10,244 nucleotides of DNA, taken from positions 1-10,244 of the forward strand of contig DFHP01000100.1 of assembly GCA_002371335.1 (NCBI GenBank), in the 5' to 3' direction. A model generated the notes under the pieces. That model did no database searches and was not told the origin of the DNA. It saw nothing but the letters and a program-made list of their open reading frames with translations. Positions 6,818 through 10,244 of this stretch are shown piece by piece. The DNA is from Eubacterium sp. UBA3720. Lineage in GTDB: Bacteria > Bacillota > Clostridia > Lachnospirales > Lachnospiraceae. The position numbers and the translations under genes are program-made. Every line of letters starts with the position of its first letter. Within the stretch, counting starts at the first letter, position 1.

Positions 6818-6846
6818 AAAATACCATAATCCCCCGGCGAATTCAA
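6818..6846 (-). promoter_or_regulatory. Possible promoter of the lysC-pyrH operon
   Basis: On the minus strand TTGAAT (6841-6846) and TATTTT (6818-6823) are 17 nt apart, matching sigma-A consensus at 4 of 6 bases each. A separate GATAAT at 6799-6804 has no good -35 partner. The gap is the longest one ahead of the core operon and lies just after the stop of the preceding gene, so a promoter is expected here. The match is modest. Confidence 0.3.
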
Positions 6847-6850
6847 CTGT

Positions 6851-7447
6851 TTAGGCTTTTCCGGGCAACTTTGATCTGCGTGTGTCCGCATGGATCCTTC
6901 TTTTATTCTTTCGGTTTTTTTTCAGAAAAACATGCTTTATATAACGAAATGTTTTCTCCTCGCCTTCCTCCGCAAGCATATGGAGAAGAAATTCCAGCTG
7001 CTTTCTGCAGTCTCTGTGGACAAACCAAAGTCTGCCGCTGCTCTTCATAAAATATTCATAGGGCGCTGAATCCGTATAATCGTTTCCCATATAGACCTTG
7101 CTGGCAGCGATCCTGTCCATGATCATTTCCGCCACGTATTTTTTGGGGATCGGCATTCCGCCGATCAGTTTATCTGAAGTGAGATCATAATCTATCCAAT
7201 ATTCAAAATGATGCTTATTTCTCCCCTTATGATGCAGCCACGACATTGAAACGCCGAGAGCTTCACGTTCCGCATTGTTCGGACTGCGGTTTCCCTGCCA
7301 GTATTTTACACCGCAGGAAAATTCCGTCCAGGAGAACTTTGACAGATCATGAATAATTCCCTGCCAGTAAAGGCCTACTTTGAAGCATCCCTTCATCACA
7401 AGATATTTATGCTTCAGAACTGTTTTTAAATGCTGAAAAAAATACAT
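6851..7447 (-). CDS. DUF5662-like protein, function unknown
   Basis: A small soluble protein that I recognise, from memory of the sequence style, as the DUF5662 family common in Lachnospiraceae; its function is not known. Residues count from ATG 7453. It is rich in histidine and aromatic residues: H15, a HD pair in IIHDLSKF (35-36), HH at 74-75 and 81-82 followed by FEYW, and D113. The spacing recalls metal-binding HD-type proteins, but that is inference. The tail from about 178 is strongly basic (KKNRKNKRR). AGGAG is 1 nt from ATG 7453 but 7 nt from ATG 7447, so I chose 7447 (198 residues). It lies about 50 nt after the GH13-like gene and is probably cotranscribed with it. Confidence 0.75.
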   Translation of the reverse strand: MYFFQHLKTVLKHKYLVMKGCFKVGLYWQGIIHDLSKFSWTEFSCGVKYWQGNRSPNNAEREALGVSMSWLHHKGRNKHHFEYWIDYDLTSDKLIGGMPIPKKYVAEMIMDRIAASKVYMGNDYTDSAPYEYFMKSSGRLWFVHRDCRKQLEFLLHMLAEEGEEKTFRYIKHVFLKKNRKNKRRIHADTRRSKLPGKA

Positions 7448-7454
7448 TGCCATG

Positions 7455-7459
7455 CTCCT
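7455..7459 (-). promoter_or_regulatory. Ribosome binding site that decides the DUF5662 start
   Basis: AGGAG on the minus strand leaves one base before ATG 7453 and seven before ATG 7447. The second is the workable spacing. Confidence 0.65.
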
Positions 7460-7497
7460 GTTTTTATACGGATGTCATATCATCTGTTTCTCAGCCG

Positions 7498-9597
7498 TTA
7501 TTCCTGCCCCTTTGACATCCACTCCTGTTCTCCTGCCATTCTCCCGGCTGCCCCTGCCGGCGGCTCGATTCCTGCCGCAACCTTTGCCATCGTCCTTCTT
7601 TCTCTTTCGGCCTGCTCCAGAAGCTTCTTTTCGACATCCGCCTGTTCTTCGTCTGTAAGAGCCGCCGAAGTAAGGATCATTATGGAACGCGGCGCTGCGG
7701 TTATATGCTTACCGTCTTCAAAATACGCTTTTTCCATATCTTTTGTGATATTAAATGAATCTTCGACCGCGGTATCCACAGTAACTTTCCATCTTTTTCC
7801 CGCAGGCGGGTCGGGTAAGGCAAATCTCTGGGCCACCCAGTACATATTATAAGCTACATAGATAAATTCATCCTTTGTGCCGTACTCTCCTGCCGCGTAA
7901 TCCCCGCAGTACATGATCCCGAAAGCATTTTTCATTCGTGTATCATCCACATACCAGGCCATGGATCCGTGATAAGAAACATCCGGATATCCAAATGATC
8001 TGTAATCCATCTGTCTCATGGGATTTCTGAGTCTCAGGATCGGATGCTCCATTCGAAACCTGATCATATTCTGTACGAATTTTTTCAGCATTCTTGCATC
8101 TTTTGTCTTTTTCCAGCTCTGCCATCCGGTCTCATTATCCTGACACCAGGCGTTATTATTACCGTTCTGGCTGTTTCCGCACTCGTCTCCGCCGTATATC
8201 ATTGGGGCCGACTGCGAAGTCATAAGCATAACGAATGCGTTTCTCAGCTGCTGCTGCCGGAATCTGTTCAGAGAACGTTTTTTCGTGGGACCTTCCTCGC
8301 CTCCGTTCCATGTAAAATTCTGATCGGTTCCATCCGTATTATTTTCACCGTTCTCTTCATTATGTCTGTGCTCGTATGAAACCATATCAGCCATCGTAAA
8401 ACCATCGTTATCGGCAAAATAATTAACCGATGCAATGCTCTCGGAAGTATTCCGGATAAACCATTTCACACTGTTCTCCAGACCTTCATCACCCTTTAGG
8501 AAACACCGCATAGTGTTCTGATAATTCCTGTTCATGATACAGAGATTACGGAAATACGGAGACTTCTTTTCATATACCTTATTCTGGTCAAAATACTCAT
8601 AGAGCAGCTTTGTCCCTGTCAGTGTGAGATCGTCTGTAACGGCGCTGATCCAGTCTCCGTGTCCCAGAATATGGAAGCCGTCCACATGATAGGTAAAACG
8701 CCAGAAACGTAAGATCTGAACGACTTTCCATCCCGGGATGTTCTCAGGGAAGAAAAACTCCAGAATACACTCCATTTCTTTCCTGTGGATCGCATCCACC
8801 ATCTCCGCGAATTCCTTCGCCGGATAAGATGTGGCGCAGTATGATGTCTTCGGAACAAAATACAGGCCTTCCGCATAACCCCAGTAGTTCTTTCGAAGCT
8901 TTCTGGCGGAATGAAGAACCGTATCCTGTTCACCGTTTTCCATATATGTGATATTTTCAAAGGGCTTTCCGGAACTTAACAGATCATCAATGTTAAAGTA
9001 TTCTCCGGAAGGTTCTTTCACGCCTGTGGTTTTCTTTTTATCAGGCGTCTCCTCAAATTCATAGACCGGCATCAGTATCAGCGATGTAATGCCGAGATTT
9101 TTCAGATAATTCAGATGGTCTTTTAACGCGGTAAAAGTACCGGCGTTTTTTACGAGCGGAGTTATTCCCTGTGTAAAACCTTTTACATGCAGCTTATAGA
9201 AAATGCTGTCGCTGTAATTGATCTTTAACGGCACCGTTTTCATAGTTATTGCCGGAAGAAGAGAACACCGGAGCTCCTCTGTCCCGTCCTCATATTCATG
9301 TATACATATGCTTTTCGCGAACGGATCCTGACAGATACTGCCATCGATCGAGTAATTGTATTCAAATTCAAAGTCTCCCGGAATGTTTAAATATAACGCA
9401 TTCACAAAACCGATCCTGCTGTCATTTTCAAGGGGTATGATCTGAAGCGGCAGATCATCTCCTTTTCGATATATAATCAGCTCGCCCTCTACACCATCTT
9501 CCAGATACAATGAGAAATTTACACCGTTTTCATCCCTGTAAGCGCCCAGCTGCATACAGCTGCCGGGACTTACATTAAAATATTTGTTTGTTTTCAT
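7498..9597 (-). CDS. Isoamylase/GlgX-like GH13 protein with degenerate active site (probable pseudoenzyme)
   Basis: The 699-residue protein has the layout of a glycogen-debranching GH13 enzyme: an N-terminal CBM48-type beta domain (about 15-98), a barrel from about 131, where FYKLHVKGFTQG matches the YELHVKGFT start of GlgX, and a C-terminal beta domain (about 545-645). The blocks SYEHRHNEENGENN with its continuation, GGEEGPT and GNNNAWCQDNE are nearly identical to debranching enzymes. The catalytic regions are not: region I (DVVYNH) reads EFFFPEN (280-286); region II (DGFRFD) reads DGFHIL (306-311), so the nucleophile Asp is L311; region IV HD is N397-D398. The region III acid E334 is kept. 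About 40 residues between regions I and II are missing. A charged tail (650-699) follows. AAGGA is upstream of the ATG, 18 nt after exoA. Inferred role: glucan binding or regulation rather than hydrolysis. Confidence 0.85.
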   Translation of the reverse strand: MKTNKYFNVSPGSCMQLGAYRDENGVNFSLYLEDGVEGELIIYRKGDDLPLQIIPLENDSRIGFVNALYLNIPGDFEFEYNYSIDGSICQDPFAKSICIHEYEDGTEELRCSLLPAITMKTVPLKINYSDSIFYKLHVKGFTQGITPLVKNAGTFTALKDHLNYLKNLGITSLILMPVYEFEETPDKKKTTGVKEPSGEYFNIDDLLSSGKPFENITYMENGEQDTVLHSARKLRKNYWGYAEGLYFVPKTSYCATSYPAKEFAEMVDAIHRKEMECILEFFFPENIPGWKVVQILRFWRFTYHVDGFHILGHGDWISAVTDDLTLTGTKLLYEYFDQNKVYEKKSPYFRNLCIMNRNYQNTMRCFLKGDEGLENSVKWFIRNTSESIASVNYFADNDGFTMADMVSYEHRHNEENGENNTDGTDQNFTWNGGEEGPTKKRSLNRFRQQQLRNAFVMLMTSQSAPMIYGGDECGNSQNGNNNAWCQDNETGWQSWKKTKDARMLKKFVQNMIRFRMEHPILRLRNPMRQMDYRSFGYPDVSYHGSMAWYVDDTRMKNAFGIMYCGDYAAGEYGTKDEFIYVAYNMYWVAQRFALPDPPAGKRWKVTVDTAVEDSFNITKDMEKAYFEDGKHITAAPRSIMILTSAALTDEEQADVEKKLLEQAERERRTMAKVAAGIEPPAGAAGRMAGEQEWMSKGQE

Positions 9598-9615
9598 AAT
9601 AATTACTTCCTTTAC

Positions 9616-10244
9616 TCAGATATCCAGTTCCACCGGACAATGATCAGATCCCATAACGTCCGTGTGAATGACAGCTTCCCTGATCTTATCTTTCATTTTT
9701 GAGGATACGAGGAAATAATCAATGCGCCATCCTGCATTTTTTTCTCTGGCGCGAAATCTGTATGACCACCAGGAATACTCGACCCTTTCAGGATATTTCA
9801 TTCTGTATGTATCGATGAATCCTGCATCCAGAAGTATACTGAACTTCTCTCTTTCTTCATCGGTAAAGCCTGCGTTTCTTCTGTTTGTAGATGGATTCTT
9901 AAGATCGATCTCTTGATGAGCCACGTTCATGTCTCCACAAACTATGACGTTCTTTTTACTGCTCAGTCCGAGAAGGTAATTCCTGAAATCTTCATCCCAC
10001 TCCATCCGGTAATCCAGACGTTTCAATTCAGTCTGGGAATTAGGGGTATATACATTAACCAGATAGAACTCTTCATACTCTAATGTTATGACACGCCCTT
10101 CATTATCATGCCCGGCGATCCCTATACCGTATGCTGCTGAAACCGGCTTCTGTCTGGTAAAGACCGCCGTTCCCGAATACCCTTTTTTTTCCGCGTAATT
10201 CCAGTATTGATGATATCCCGGAAGATCCAGATCGATCTGCCCCG
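9616..10244 (-). CDS. Exodeoxyribonuclease III (ExoA/XthA family), N-terminus beyond window
   Basis: A DNA repair nuclease (AP endonuclease and 3'-5' exonuclease) of the endonuclease/exonuclease/phosphatase fold. The open frame continues unbroken to the window edge, giving 208 visible residues; the first residues in view are GQIDLDLPGYHQYWNYAEKK. Family blocks follow: YSGTAVFTRQKP, VNVYTPNS, the catalytic GDMNVAH, NAGFTDEER, WWSYRFRAR, GWRIDYFLVS and the C-terminal GSDHCPV. The catalytic Asp, Asn and His in these blocks are all present; the metal-binding Glu near the N-terminus lies outside. The 410-nt frame starting at 10026 begins with a TTG that is just an internal Leu codon. An eight-base A run in the coding strand (T on plus, 10183-10190) encodes Glu-Lys-Lys and the frame there is intact. 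The stop is 18 nt before the GH13-like gene. Confidence 0.95.
   Translation of the reverse strand, partial: GQIDLDLPGYHQYWNYAEKKGYSGTAVFTRQKPVSAAYGIGIAGHDNEGRVITLEYEEFYLVNVYTPNSQTELKRLDYRMEWDEDFRNYLLGLSSKKNVIVCGDMNVAHQEIDLKNPSTNRRNAGFTDEEREKFSILLDAGFIDTYRMKYPERVEYSWWSYRFRAREKNAGWRIDYFLVSSKMKDKIREAVIHTDVMGSDHCPVELDI

Noticed and set aside
6738..6850. Lysine riboswitch upstream of lysC
   Set aside because: The gap is 113 nt, shorter than the roughly 170-nt L-box aptamer plus its expression platform, and I see no matching conserved core.
8044..8379. Plus-strand hydrophobic ORF of 111 codons antisense to the GH13-like gene
   Set aside because: The apparent membrane-like composition is a by-product of the opposite strand; the minus-strand frame matches GH13 blocks throughout.
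9616..10026. Short nuclease ORF with a TTG start at 10026
   Set aside because: The frame stays open to the window edge and encodes further conserved ExoIII residues, so this TTG is an internal Leu codon.
10183..10190. Eight-base homopolymer in the nuclease gene as a phase-variable frameshift
   Set aside because: The frame is intact and the encoded Glu-Lys-Lys-Gly fits the family; a single sequence cannot show variation.

Overview
The window is a stretch of a low-to-moderate GC Firmicutes chromosome, most likely from a gut-type Clostridia of the Lachnospiraceae kind. The evidence is Gram-positive style AGGAGG ribosome binding sites, the housekeeping run pyrH-frr-uppS-cdsA-rseP, a clostridial aspartokinase (VVPSAPGKR near its N-terminus) and a DUF5662-type protein. 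Every convincing gene is on the minus strand, so transcription runs from high to low coordinates. Coding is dense and there is no stretch over 300 bases without a gene.

In the direction of transcription, the first block is accessory: an ExoIII-type nuclease (cut by the window edge), a 699-residue isoamylase/GlgX-like GH13 protein whose active site appears to be lost, and a small DUF5662-like protein. A 113-nt gap with a possible promoter follows. Then comes a long probable operon: lysC (aspartokinase), pyrH (UMP kinase), frr (ribosome recycling), uppS (undecaprenyl diphosphate synthase), cdsA (CDP-diacylglycerol synthase), rseP (site-2 protease) and an inositol-monophosphatase-family gene. 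Many gaps in this run are only 9-48 nt. The last feature, at low coordinates, is the N-terminal part of a formate/nitrite transporter, preceded by a 104-nt gap with a 15-nt palindrome.

The core operon links nucleotide supply, translation recycling, the lipid carrier for the cell wall, phospholipid synthesis and membrane proteolysis. Two departures stand out. First, dxr, which commonly lies between cdsA and rseP in Clostridia, is absent. In its place is a 114-nt gap with a 22-codon ORF (good ribosome binding site) that almost coincides with a 15-bp hairpin just ahead of the TTG start of rseP, a plausible cis-acting leader. Second, the GH13 protein keeps the fold signatures of a glycogen-debranching enzyme but has lost the catalytic nucleophile and other active-site residues, so it looks like a pseudoenzyme.

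No tRNA, rRNA, CRISPR array, insertion sequence or prophage gene was seen.
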